A stretch of 19,724 nucleotides of DNA from Collybiopsis luxurians FD-317 M1 (lineage: Eukaryota; Basidiomycota; Agaricomycetes; Agaricales; Omphalotaceae), in contig KN834750.1 of NCBI GenBank assembly GCA_000827265.1, positions 822,569-842,292 of the forward strand, written 5' to 3'. Within the stretch, counting starts at the first letter, position 1, and every line of letters starts with the position of its first letter. The translations under genes and the position numbers were made by a program. The notes below the pieces were generated by a model that was not told where the DNA came from, did no database searches, and worked only from the letters and a program-made list of their open reading frames with translations. Shown piece after piece: positions 9,001-18,402 of the stretch.

Positions 9001-9720
9001 CATGAATGCAAAAATAAAATTTCCCACTGTATGACAATAGAAAGTGTCATTTTGTCCCAGCTCATGTTAAAGTTTAGGCAACTGAAGCAGCAATGATTGA
9101 GATTACAACAAGTTTTGATTTGATAATAATAACTTGTATATTAGATTGTTTGTAATTCGTAGTGTCAACAGATTGAGTATTCCAACTAAACTCTTTCTAG
9201 ACATATAAGAATTAGGGGTCTGTCTGATCCTATTTGCATGCAAATGTATGAGGTGTGAAAACAGGTGTCCATATTTTTGTGCCTTGCCAAAATATTTCAA
9301 TGACACAAACTTTTCCCCATCTCCAAAGTCCAATTATTAAAACTATTCTACTTTTGTCTATACTACATATACACATTGTACATATCTTTAGAAGTGTTTC
9401 AGCACTTCTTTTAACAGCTCAGAACTTGATTTTTTCATGTCTCAGTAATTGCTACAGTCTCACTTATAGTTTAAGCAGAATATAAATCTTAACTGCTTTT
9501 ACTAGTGCATAGGATGACTTATGAATGGTAAGAGGATATAGAAATTTCCTTTATGCAAGACAAATTCAATCTCAATTTTTAATCAATGGTCAAACAATAA
9601 ATGGCCTTTAAATACTGCTTAAAACTTTTACCTGAGATTCAAACAATACTGAGACATGAGAAAATTAAGTTCTGAACTAGGACAATGTGATACTTCTTTA
9701 TTATTACAATATATTTATTT
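9001..9720. repeat. Foldback (inverted) repeat interrupted by LTR L2
   Basis: The left arm lies on both sides of the solo LTR, with TGTCATTTTGTCCCAGCTCA ending at 9064 and continuing as GAACTTGATTTTTTCATGTC from 9422. It pairs with the right arm at about 9645-9720, whose complement reads TCACATTGTCCTAGTTCAGA then ACTTAATTTTCTCATGTC. Once the LTR and one GCTCA are removed, the arms match over at least 55-60 bases with moderate divergence. The loop is about 190 bases with no coding motif. It resembles a MITE or foldback element. The outer boundaries are not sharp. Confidence 0.55.
9065..9416 (-). repeat. Copia solo LTR L2 (352 bp) with 5-bp target-site duplication
   Basis: The element reads TGTTAAAG..TTTTAACA on the + strand and is the reverse complement of L1 along its length. 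It is flanked by GCTCA on both sides (9060-9064 and 9417-9421), a perfect 5-bp duplication typical of copia integration. No internal region is attached, so it is a solo LTR left by LTR-LTR recombination. The perfect palindrome ATTTGCATGCAAAT is at 9232-9245. It splits the left arm of a foldback repeat. Confidence 0.93.
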
Positions 9721-10400
9721 TACATTTATAAGTCTTAATACTTAAAACTTTACTCTACAGATGTCTTTTAAATTGAATTTTTGCAAAATGTAACTATCTA
9801 TTATGTATTCTATTTTTAAGCTTAAGGTCTGAAACTTTTTTTTCAATACTCCTAGAATTATATAAATTAATTCTTATCATTGCTTTCATTTATATACAAT
9901 TTAAACTGCTTTTGTGAATTTTAATATTTTTTTCTAAATATTTTGTTGAAGTTCAGGCAACTAAAGCAGCAATGATTGAGATCACAATAAGTTTTGGTTT
10001 GGTAATAATAAGTTGTATAATAGATTGTTTGTAACTCATAGTGTCAATAAAATATATATATATATATTCTAATTAGACTTTTTCTTGACATATAAGGATT
10101 AGGGGTTTGTTTGGTTCTATTTGCATGCAAACATATGAGGCATGAAAACAGGTGTCCACATTTTTGCACCCTGCCAAAATATTCTAATGACACAAATTTT
10201 TCCCCATCTTCAGAGTCCAACTATTAAAACTATTTTACTTTTGTCTATACTATATATACATAATGTACATGTTCTTAGAAGTGTTTTAGCACTTCTTTCA
10301 ACATATTTTTACTATATTTGATCATTTACTGCATAAGCAAGGTGCTATAATTTATACAACAATTATAAAAAAAATATATTAAATTATTATAAACAAGTCT
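9540..10400 (+). repeat. Repeat B, copy 1 (AT-rich; interrupted by LTR L3)
   Basis: Leaving out the LTR at 9944-10303, this stretch aligns with gaps to 13330-13770. Shared anchors include AAACTGCTT.T.TGAATTTTAATA just left of the LTR (13634-13655 in copy 2), TTTGATCATTTAC just right of it versus TTTGGTCATTTACC (13674-13687), TCTGAAACTTTTTTTTCAA versus TCTCAAACTTTTTTTTTGAG, and TTACCTGAGATTC versus TTAATTCAGGCAATATTC. Similarity is diffuse, so it is old. It has no coding motif. Its left part overlaps the foldback repeat. Confidence 0.5.
9944..10303 (-). repeat. Copia solo LTR L3 (360 bp) with 5-bp target-site duplication
   Basis: It is bounded by TGTTGAAG and TTTCAACA and flanked by TATTT at 9939-9943 and 10304-10308. 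It is homologous to L1, L2 and L6 throughout. An (AT)n expansion (about 10049-10067) replaces the GATTGAGTATTCC segment seen in the others. The 14-bp palindrome has one change (ATTTGCATGCAAAC, 10119-10132). It sits within repeat B copy 1 and dates after that repeat. Confidence 0.93.
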
Positions 10401-10529
10401 TCAGGCCAATATATATCACCAAAATTGAAATTAAAATTTGTGCAGTTTGTATACAAAGTACTATATATATCAATTGATGAGTTTTTGTTCATTTTGAATA
10501 CTATAGTAATGATCAGATAGTATGCAACT

Positions 10530-10905
10530 TTAAGTTCAAGTTAAGGGCAGGTTCAAATGCAAGTTGTACAAGATTGTATAGTTTAGATACTAATGTTCAT
10601 TACTGTGTAATGGTTAAGAGCAAGCTCAACTCCAAGATTTCTATATAGTGTGAGGCTATGGTTTGTATAGTAATATTCATCAGACTGTATATTATGTACC
10701 AGTTAAGGGCAGGCTCACAGGTTCAACTGAGTTTCTATATAATATATAGAGTAGCTTGAATACTAGAGTGTATACAAGTTAAGTGCAGGTTCAAGTACAA
10801 GTTTAGTACAATGTAGCACAGTATAGTGTTCATTACTAAATTATATGATATACTGTGTAACAGTTAAGGGCAGGCTTAACTTTGAGTTTCTATATAGTGT
10901 ATACA
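10530..10905 (+). repeat. Degenerate tandem repeat, 73-89 bp units with a 240-250 bp higher order
   Basis: The core TTAAGGGCAGGTTCAA and variants recurs at 10541, 10614, 10703, 10779 and 10864, with spacings of 73, 89, 76 and 85. Units fall into two types. Type 1 is followed by ATGCAAGTTGTACAAG or GTACAAGTTTAGTACAA (10541, 10779). Type 2 is followed by GA.TTTCTATATA.T (10614, 10703, 10864). ACTGTGTAA precedes the units at 10614 and 10864. The order 1-2-2-1-2 suggests duplication of a block of about 240-250 bp. No ORF spans it. Confidence 0.7.
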
Positions 10906-10914
10906 ATATGTATA

Positions 10915-10962
10915 GTATAGATTGAGGCCATTTCTGAGTTGTATAAACTTTGTATAGAATGA
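10915..10962 (+). repeat. Possible relic terminal repeat shared with the Tc1/mariner element
   Basis: TATAGATTGAGGCCATTTCTGAGTTGTATAAACTTTGTATA-type sequence here matches the left end region of the decayed mariner element (16006-16050, ATTGAGGCCATGTCCAAGTTG). It may be the remaining end of another copy or of a non-autonomous relative. The partner end was not found nearby. Confidence 0.35.
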
Positions 10963-11555
10963 AGCTAAGGTATATACTATATTATATAAAATTCATTAGT
11001 GTCACTAATCTGGGCAGTATTTTCTTACACTCTGAAATCTTCTTGAAACTGTAGAGAGAGGTCAGGTAATTATTAGGTATCAAAATGCCATCATCAGATG
11101 GTCATCTTACAGCTATTTATAGCATTTCAAATATTTAAATGTCTCATTTGGTCAAGTATTTTGCATTTTCCCACTTTAATTTTACACTATATATGGAATT
11201 TTTGATATAGGCATTTTCACATGAATCAGCTGACTTTTGTTAATAGGTCATACTGTGGGAAAATGATCTCCAAATAAGAAAAATGCTTATACTCCAGTGT
11301 TTGTGAACTGTTCTTTACAGCTTTACATTAGATGAAAAATACAAGTATATATATTACCATATAAGGACAGTAATGATATCATCAAAGTTTTCTTCACCTG
11401 CGGCATGCTGACTTTACTCATATGTAAGAAAAATTGTATATTTACTTATGTGACTTAATGATACCAATACAATCAATTAAATGATCTTCAATAGGTTATA
11501 TACATATCTGTAGCTGGAACTGACAGGTGGTGATTCCACTGAATCATTTGTAATA
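10963..11555. other. AT-rich stretch, no gene seen
   Basis: I find no coding motif on either strand. An exact 11-bp inverted repeat, CATTTTCCCAC (11164-11174) and GTGGGAAAATG (11255-11265), encloses 80 bp. It is too short on its own to name an element. Confidence 0.5.
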
Positions 11556-11756
11556 ACAACCAATGCAGTCAGTTATCCATTACCCACAGTGAATGACTAC
11601 TAAATAAATCTGACCAAGGTTCATTTTCACCATTCTAATAATTGCTTTGACAGAGGCCAGTTTCAATCTAGTATTTGGTCATTCTTCAGTATCCAAAGCA
11701 AATAACTATTGAATAAACCTGACCAAGATTAACCTTCATCACTCTAATGAGGGATA
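11556..11756 (+). repeat. Imperfect tandem duplication, about 109 bp period
   Basis: ACTACTAAATAAATCTGACCAAGGTTCATTTTCACCATTCTAATAA-type sequence (11597-11642) recurs with substitutions at 11705-11750 (ACTATTGAATAAACCTGACC and following). The TGACCAAG cores at 11611 and 11720 are 109 bp apart. No coding frame runs through it. Confidence 0.6.
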
Positions 11757-11812
11757 CTATACTGATCAACTGTACTAGCTAATTCAGTCATTCAAGTTTT
11801 TTATTGTTCTCC

Positions 11813-11906
11813 TATATAAAGAAAGGAGGTTTGTTTAATTCTATTTATATGCAAATGCATGAGACATGAAAGTAGGTGTCTACATTTTTACACTCTGCAA
11901 AATTTA
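11813..11906 (-). repeat. Copia LTR fragment L4 (about 94 bp)
   Basis: TATGCAAATGCATGAGACATGAAAGTAGGTGTCTACATTTTTACAC-type sequence aligns to the central part of the minus-strand LTRs (10092-10190 in L3; 18740-18838 in L6). Ends are lost and divergence is higher than between L1, L2 and L6, so it is an older relic. The palindrome core has decayed to ATTTATATGCAAAT. Confidence 0.7.
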
Positions 11907-12420
11907 TTTGTCAAAAGTCATTGGTAATGTAATGATAGTTTGCATACTCTAGTTTTTGAACAAATTAGTACTATGATTGTTGGGAAATTTCTGCTAACAG
12001 GGGACTTGTATTATCACTGTGTAGTTGTGTCTACACATGCATATATGCTACTTTTCTTCTTCTCAGCATACTAATCTACTATGTCTGAGGTGCATTGTGC
12101 TGTTTTAATACAAGCCTTCCACTACTCTCAAGTATTGTGCAGCCAGTGTCTCAATAAAGGTTGTCAATACAGCATATACTTCAACACTTGTCATTTACGC
12201 ATGACTATAGACTTGCTTGTACACTCAAATAACCAGCATATATCCAGATTTATACCCAAACCAGGTACAAATGCCCATACATATCCTCCTCTCCTGACCT
12301 GAAATCAGGTCTTGCCCAACATCCAACAACCACTGATTGCTTTCCAGAATTTTTTTTTTAATCCACTTTTGAAAACAACATATATGCTCCAACCCTGCAT
12401 GCTTATTAGGAACTTATTAT
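11907..12420. other. No supported gene
   Basis: A + strand open frame at 12081-12302 (73 codons) has no recognisable motif and lies in AT-rich DNA without splice or family support. Nothing else stands out. Confidence 0.5.
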
Positions 12421-12600
12421 ATACTGTATCTACTATGTTACACATTTTGTACACTGCTTGTCATAGAAATCTACTATGCTACATGTTTTGTATACTGCAA
12501 CTAATACACTACTTGTTATAGAAATCTACTATGCTACATGTTAGAACTACTATACTACACATTTTGTATACTGCAACTAATACACTACTTGTTATACAAA
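12421..12600 (+). repeat. Tandem repeat with CTACTATGYTACAYRTTTTGTA units
   Basis: The phrase TCTACTATGCTACATGTT recurs (12470, 12525), with a related start at 12428. ATTTTGTATACTGC or GTTTTGTATACTGC followed by AACTAATACACTACTTGTTATA appears at about 12486-12520 and 12561-12595. The last two units are about 55-75 bp long, and the third contains an extra internal partial unit. Short frames across it are by-products of the repeat. Confidence 0.7.
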
Positions 12601-12796
12601 TCAACAATACATAAAATTATACTGAATGAAATTAGACCAATAAAAAAAGCAAAGAGAAAGCAATCAATACCAAACAACCTTATAACCCCTCACCACCCTA
12701 GATCTTCTATACATAATCATTTACAATATTCAATATATACTCATATGCATTTATTACTGTCCCACTAAATTTGAATCATTCACAGTGTCTAACTAA

Positions 12797-13087
12797 CTGT
12801 ACACATATGACATGTGTTCTGCAGATGCACCACACAGTTCAATTTGAATTCTAAGTGTATCAATGCCTCTCTGCAAGGTGTTGAAGAACAAAGTAGAAAA
12901 ATAATAAAAGACTTACCAGCATATCTTCAATAATTTGTTGCCACAGCTGGATACCAAAATTGAGTAGTATTAAAGCAATCTCATACCCATTCTGCTTGTC
13001 ACTACAGTAAATCATTTGTATACTTAATTTTGAACATGTCCAGCACTGGATTGACCTCTTAAAATATATAAATAATTCTTGGCCCAT
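12797..13087 (-). pseudogene. Candidate two-exon coding fragment, unknown family
   Basis: On the minus strand a frame from 13087 includes QNGYEIALILLNFGIQLWQQ and IIEDML. It then meets a canonical 46-nt intron (GTAAGT at 12916, TTGCAG ending at 12871), after which the frame continues RGIDTLRIQIELCGASAEHM to a stop near 12797. The intron length and signals match those of the better supported relics in this window, which is the main support. No domain is recognised and the upstream part is not defined. Confidence 0.3.
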
Positions 13088-13329
13088 CTGTCAAGGAGTT
13101 TCTGTAAAAAAGATGTCAATGGAATATATAATTTAAATGGTTTAGTGTTCAATGCAGCATGGTACAATGACCAGAGAGCAATAAAAATAAAAAGTAGTTT
13201 ATTTGATTAAAACAAGTTGAATTAAACAAGATGCAGTGGCAAATTAATTGAAAAGTTAAGTTTGTATGCAAGTTTATACATTTACAAAATAAACCATTTA
13301 CATTTCCTGCTATATCTCCAATGGCACTT
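13088..13329. other. AT-rich spacer, no feature seen
   Basis: There is no open frame with motif support. GAAAAGTTAAGTTT occurs at about 13249 and again at 13379 at the start of repeat B copy 2, which hints that the repeat may extend or be duplicated leftwards. Confidence 0.4.
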
Positions 13330-13770
13330 CATGGCCTGCATAAAATCCTAGTTTTAATTCAGGCAATATTCAAATATGAAAAGTTAAGTTTTGAAATGGA
13401 GAAAATTGATATCTTTCAATTATTTAAATATATTAAAAGAACTTAACCTTCAATTCTGAACTCTTAACTTTCAGAACTTTAAGTATATTGTAAAGTGTAT
13501 TTTTAATAAAATATAATTATCTATCAAGCAAAAAATACTTAAAGTTAAAGTCTCAAACTTTTTTTTTGAGGCATTTAACACTGGATAAAAAGTTTTACAA
13601 CACTGTCTTGATTAATAAATGGTTAAAACTGCTTCTATGAATTTTAATAAATTTATTTAAATATACTTTTTTTATTTGGTCATTTACCATATAAGAAAAG
13701 TAATACTGCCCTCACAAAAATTTTAAAAAATCATATTAAATTATTTAGAATAACTTTCTAATTTACACTG
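13330..13770 (+). repeat. Repeat B, copy 2 (AT-rich)
   Basis: It is collinear with 9580-9943 plus 10304-10400 after removal of LTR L3 (anchors are listed under copy 1). Here the ATTTAAATATACTTTTTTTATTTGG region is uninterrupted and shows the pre-insertion state of the TATTT target. It contains its own inverted segments (GAAAAGTTAAGTTTTGAAA at 13378 against TCTTAACTTTCAGAA at 13465). No coding motif. Confidence 0.5.
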
Positions 13771-14189
13771 CCTGCATTTTGCTGAATGGTAAAAATTTTA
13801 CAGCCTTCATGGCTGTGTTTTTAGCACCACAAAGGGCTCTTTGATAGGCTGTTGTAATTAGTAGATTTACATTGCAATTGCCCTGATTTGGAAATGTTTA
13901 GTAATTTTGATTATTTAATTATGCAACTGTTATTTCTACTCAACTATGAGTGTTTTTGAAAGTATGTTACTATACTATAAAGTCTGGTAGTATGGTGTTA
14001 AGATATAGTAATTGTACTTAGGTCATGCATGACTCATTTAAAGTGCCTGTAATCTACTGTAGGGTTATTGTGGTAAATATGACCATAATTTGACATCTTC
14101 TGCCTAAAAACAAAACTTGAGTATATATCCAGCATAAAAAATTCTTGCTTTTTCCCAATTCACTATCTTTTTATTATTAAAGCCTACAT
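13771..14189. other. AT-rich spacer, no gene seen
   Basis: I see only a small hairpin (ACAGCC..GGCTGT, 13800-13816). There is no coding or repeat similarity to the rest of the window. Confidence 0.5.
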
Positions 14190-15665
14190 GATAATTGTTT
14201 GCATCCTTCCAGCAGTGTCCTGGTTCTCTATGTTCACCTTTGTACTGCATACATGCCTATTTCTTATGAATTTGATTCACCTAGTGTCCAACAAGTTATT
14301 TATGCAGCAAAAAGCCATTTAAGTAAGAAGCCTGAGTGGAACAATTAACAATGAGAAATACAGGAAAAGAGTAATCAATTATCTTTATACTGTATTCTAT
14401 TTTAGCATCATTGTCATTTGAAAGCTCCTCATGCTTGCACTGCAAAAAAGAGGTGTCAGTTAAAGGGATAATAATTATAATTTGTTTACTTACTGACCTG
14501 CATCAGTTTTTCCAATTGGCCATGTTACTGATATTAAACTCAACCATAATCTGAAAATTAGGATTGTTTGAGTTGCACTTTTGAAGCTCTCTGAAAACAA
14601 TGTTAGTGTATTCTTCATTGTCTCTGATAGTAAGTTGGTTACTCCTTCCACCGCTGTCACTTGTCAGTTCATATATCAAAAGATTGATAAAATGACTTAG
14701 GCAGAACTGGTTCAATGAATTGTGAAAGGAGGACTATTTATCTCACCTGGTATATACTTCTTTTCTAGTTTATGCAGCTGAAGTGCCCATGTAATGAATG
14801 CTTTCTGAGATAATTTGAGTGGTAGTCAATCCAGTGTACCATTCAATCCTCTTCTCCATCTTGGAAGAAGCAGAGCTGCAAACACAAGCTGAAGTTGTCA
14901 CAGGTTCCATATATGATGCTGCAACTTGAATAAAAAAATTAGTTTCAGCTTTGCCTAAAAAGAATGTTATTTAAATTTAAAATGAACAATCAAAAGAAAT
15001 GCACAAGTAGTATCACTTTCTTGATAATCAGATAATGGCCCTTCTGCTGATGGTGGCAGCATATGGGGAGCATTATAGTTAGCAGAAGGATAATAATGAG
15101 CAGGAGTAAATGCAGAGTATGGAAGTGGATTATGTACAGAAGTTGAAGATGAAAATACAGAGATAGATATAACAGTAGCAGTATTGGAAGGTACATTAGC
15201 AGAATTAGAATCTGTGTCATCAGGTGAAGAAGAATTACAAGAAAGTGTACTATGAGCTGGAGCAGCCTGTGAGTGAGAGCAGCAGGAGCATTAACAGTGT
15301 ATGTAACAGGAGAATACCAAAAAGAAAGAAAAGAGACATAAGGTGGAAGATTAAGATGAGGCAACTTTGATTGCCAATAATTGTAGACAGCATGCATTTC
15401 TTTGATGGAGCAATAGTTGATAACTCTGTTGTGAAGAGCACTATCTACAAGGATTCACCATGCATCTAAATTAATTTAAGAATATAAACTTATCAGACCA
15501 GCCTCCACCAGCCTTCATTCACTCATCTGAAGGCTGATCAGGTGGCCATTCATCAACCCAGAGAAAAGGAGATTGTTCAAATTCAACATTGCAATTAGGA
15601 GTGATCCAAATGCTGGTCCACTGTATTTTATATGAGGCCAGTGCCACTGCAGCAGCTGCATCCAT
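14190..15665 (-). pseudogene. Decayed multi-exon gene, family not recognised
   Basis: Exon 1 starts at ATG 15665 (MDAAAAVALASYKIQWTSIW, then SPFLWVDEWPPDQPSDE). A 57-nt intron (15466-15522, GTGAAT..TTTAG) follows. Exon 2 reads VDSALHNRVINYCSIKEMHA, NYWQSKLPHLNLPPYVSF, then after a frameshift near 15275 a Ser/Thr/Pro/Asn-rich stretch (SSSPDDTDSNSANVPSNT, HYYPSANYNAPHMLPP). A third block (MEKRIEWYTGLTTTQIIS, frameshift, KAFITWALQLHKLEKKYIP, about 14870-14750) and a fourth (SNQLTIRDNEEYTNIVFREL, MVEFNISNMANWKN, 14715-14503) follow. A canonical 54-nt intron (14440-14493, GTAAGT..TTTGCAG) joins the fourth to CKHEELSNDNDAKIE. In-frame TGA codons fall where Arg would fit (before ILVDSAL and after MANWKN). 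Coding-like order, splice signals and shared decay support a former gene. I cannot name its function, and the downstream limit is approximate. Confidence 0.45.
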
Positions 15666-16012
15666 ATTTCCAATCCTATAATGAGATATCCAATCCTATA
15701 AAAAGTATTGAGCAATAAGTAGATGCAGAGGAATACATCTCACATGCTCATCTGGGATACTCAATCATCCTCCAGTCTTTGAATTTTCCACCAATATGGA
15801 TAAGAAGCAGTAAAAGTATAGTATAGAGTGATGTTGTTGAAGGGCTTGTTGCAAGCAAAAGAGAATTGCCTCCCAGGGAAGTGTCAAGGAAAAGGTGATG
15901 TGAAGCCTCAGCATGCCATACCTAGGGCCAAGGTATCATCACACAAATAAAAATAAACAGCAGTGCAAATTCCAAAGGGGCACAAAATTACACAAAGCAC
16001 TGTACTATAAAT
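15666..16012. other. Spacer, no gene seen
   Basis: This lies upstream of the minus-strand gene relic and left of the mariner element. I see no promoter motif I would defend. GGATTGGATATCTC/GGATTGGAAATA and AATCCTATAA occur twice within 15673-15705, a small local duplication. Confidence 0.4.
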
Positions 16013-17522
16013 TGAGGCCATGTCCAAGTTGTACACAAGTTGTATACATTAGATATGAGTTGTATACAAGTTGAATACACTTTGTATACATTTGGTATAG
16101 GGTGTGTAGACCTTGTCTATACAGTGTATGTTCTATCTACATTGCAGCAATCAATAAATTTGTAACACAATTTTGAAAAAACACACTTTAGTAATTTGTT
16201 TACATATAAACAAAAATGACAAAATTTGCTCCACCATGTGTAAGGCAAAATATGAGCCATAACACAATGGGCAACTCCCACTACATCTCACCAGCTGCTA
16301 AGGAAAGAGTCTACACAGTCTTACTCTCCAAAACTAATGCTTCCACTGCAAGAAAGACTCATGTCTTACCCTCCACTGTTAGCAGGCTCAAGAAGCAAGT
16401 CATTGAAACAGGAACTGTGGCAAAAAATTGCAAAGGGGTCTACAGATAACCAAGAATCTTGAATGGGTTAAATATAGCAGTAAGTTATTAGTGGGATTAA
16501 GCTGTTCTCTTTCAGTAACTCTCTATGTAGTATCTTGAAAGCTGTATTGAACATACATCTGACTTGTATGTTAAAGAGCCTCAAGAGATGCTTTTAGAAG
16601 CACAAAATGTTGACACTTTTGAATCCTGTATCATATGTGCACTCAAGCAGCAAGGCTTCACAAGAAAACAGGTAAAAAGTTCAAGTGTACTTAAGTATTA
16701 TTATTCACAAGGATTTAGGTTACTCAACTGGCCTATAAGTGAGATGAGGAGCTTAGGGCTGAATACTTGATTAATATTGCACAGAACTACCATCCAGACC
16801 AGCTTGTTTTTGTTAATGAAGGTGGGCATAATTGAAACACAATAAAATAGGCATACACATGGTCACCAACTGAAATAAGAGCTTGAAGATGTGACTATTT
16901 TATTTGAGAAAAACAGTGTGTAATCAATTTTTCCTTCATGCCTCTAATAGTGATGGATTTTTGTAGCTACTTGATGTTGCCAACCCTATCCCTCAATGGA
17001 ATTTTACACCTAGATGTACAGGAGGATTTGTATACAGGTGTCTCCTTCAATGCCTTCATTGAAGCATGAACTTATTTCCACAGAAGAATTCTGTCATTAT
17101 TATGGACAACACCAGCATTCACAAGTCACCTGAGTTATGCCCCATAATTGAAAACCAGTTTGTTTTGTTAATGCACCCACTTAGAATCCTTTACTGATTA
17201 ATTCTTTTTTAGTGGAATGCAACTTGTTTACCTACCTCCATACTCTTCTGACTTAGACTCAATTGAAGAAGCCTTTTCCACTATCAAAGCCTGGATTTGC
17301 AGTATTGAATCAAGAATATATTTGTATTGAGCTTAATAGTCATGCTGACTCTGATTCTTATATATTGCTATAGCAGGCTGTTTTTATAACTGTGACTCCA
17401 GAGAAGGCACACAAATGGTATCATGATTCTGGGTATTTGTAGACTTGTATCAACCAATGTTATGTATGAAGTTCAATTTGATCCACAACCACTATATGTA
17501 TGTACAGATTATACAGGGCCTA
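16013..17522 (+). mobile_element. Decayed Tc1/mariner (IS630-like) DNA transposon
   Basis: A transposase pseudogene (16216-17442) is bounded by candidate terminal inverted repeats. The left one is GAGGCCATGTCCAAGTTGTACA (16014-16035). The right one is TGTACAGATTATACAGGGCC (17501-17520) on the + strand. About 16 of 21 positions match after inversion. TA dinucleotides lie nearby on both sides but the exact boundary is unclear. The 1.5-kb size suits the family. Confidence 0.45.
16216..17442 (+). pseudogene. Tc1/mariner-type DDE transposase, degenerate, four or more exons
   Basis: ATG 16216 opens a helix-turn-helix region (ISPAAKERVYTVLLSKTNAS, STVSRLKKQVIETGTVAKNC). Likely introns are at 16480-16530 (51 nt), 16672-16718 (47 nt) and 17158-17212 (55 nt). 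Exon 2 gives YLESCIEHTSDLYVKEPQEM and KQQGFTRKQ; exon 3 gives RAEYLINIAQNYHPDQLVFV. The DDE box then reads VFVNEGGHN (first Asp changed to Asn), VIIMDNTSIHKSPE (second Asp kept) and LVYLPPYSSDLDSIEEAFST (Glu kept, about 34-35 residues after the second Asp). The end is VTPEKAHKWYHDSGYL with TAG at 17440-17442. Several TGA codons replace Arg (before DEELRAEY, after GGHN, around CDYFI), and a small deletion lies near 17066. Inactive. Confidence 0.85.
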
Positions 17523-17581
17523 TATAATAAAAGATCATAGTGCAACAATAGCAAGATAGTAAGATAGCAATGAAAGAATTT

Positions 17582-18324
17582 CTATGCATTTGTATTTTCC
17601 TTATCCTCATACTTGACTGCTGCCTTTCCTTTTCCTTTCTCAGCACAACAAGTAAGTGTCTGTGCATGCTGAATAATAGCATCAATGACATGGTTGGGCT
17701 TGTGCACAATCTCAGCAAAAAAAAGCCTGTTCCACCATTGTGACACTGTTCATATGGATAACACTGCCATTGATGAGGGCAAGCTCATATTGCAAACACT
17801 CAGCTTGAGAGAAGAGTGAATTGAGCTCAGAGAGTAAATTGTCAATTGGAGGATAAGTTATCTTATCATTGTCCTCTGTCAGGTCAACAACAGTTCAAGA
17901 ATTATGGGAGGTGGTAATGACATCAGCAAGTGGGGACTGGAATGGAGATGATGTAGATATTGATGCAGTGAAGCTGGAAGTGAGTTAAACACCATTCAAA
18001 TGGATGTGAATTGATAGACTCTGCACCAGGTTTGCTAGTGCAGGCTCAGTTTGGATCACAGTCAGAGACTTCACTATTTGGGGGTTTTGTATATGAAGCA
18101 TCACCAAGGAACTACATATATAACACAGTGAGCAATGAACAGAGTAAAATAACCAGATAGCATACAATTTTCTTTGCCCATAGAGTCTGTTGAGCTATAT
18201 GAAGTTCATTGTGCTCAGATGTGATTAGATTGACATAACAGTGACAAACACAATGCTTTTGACACTCCAAATGCTCTCTAAGCTTGCACAACTGCTTAGT
18301 AAGAATGAGATTTGTGTCAGCCAT
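17582..18324 (-). pseudogene. Decayed coding region, possibly the tail of another transposon protein
   Basis: On the minus strand the frame begins MADTNLILTKQLCKLREHLE (ATG 18324) and continues to QQTLWAKK. This is a Leu/His/Glu-rich segment like the coiled-coil tail seen in some fungal pogo-type transposases (a weak resemblance). After an undefined break it resumes with SISTSSPFQSPLADVITTSH, TGA at an Arg-compatible codon, TVVDLTEDNDKITYPPIDNL, AECLQYELALINGSVIHMNS, a one-base slip in a T-run near 17725, then HKPNHVIDAIIQHAQTL and CAEKGKGKAAVKYEDKENTN to TAG at 17584-17582. No catalytic motif is seen, so the family is unassigned. It lies directly left of copia LTR fragment L5. Confidence 0.4.
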
Positions 18325-18402
18325 ATCAATATCATCATGAGTACATTTATGGCTGGCATGTCTTATAGTAGTTCAAGTTGCAGGCTCCTATGATGCTATC
18401 AG

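Noticed and set aside
10049..10067. AT dinucleotide run as a separate feature
   Set aside because: It is a local microsatellite expansion inside LTR L3. The other LTR copies have ordinary sequence at this point.
12312..12768. Two adjacent + strand frames as coding genes
   Set aside because: They are produced by the tandem repeat at 12421-12600 and by AT-rich DNA. No motif or splice support.
9060..13770. CRISPR-like array in the repeated AT-rich region
   Set aside because: Repeat units are degenerate, unequal in spacing and eukaryotic transposon-derived. There are no exact repeats with unique spacers.
475..17442. Alternative genetic code with TGA read as Arg
   Set aside because: The same relics carry frameshifts, deletions, TAG stops and lost catalytic residues, and CpG transitions are seen in non-coding repeats too. 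Mutation explains the TGA codons better.
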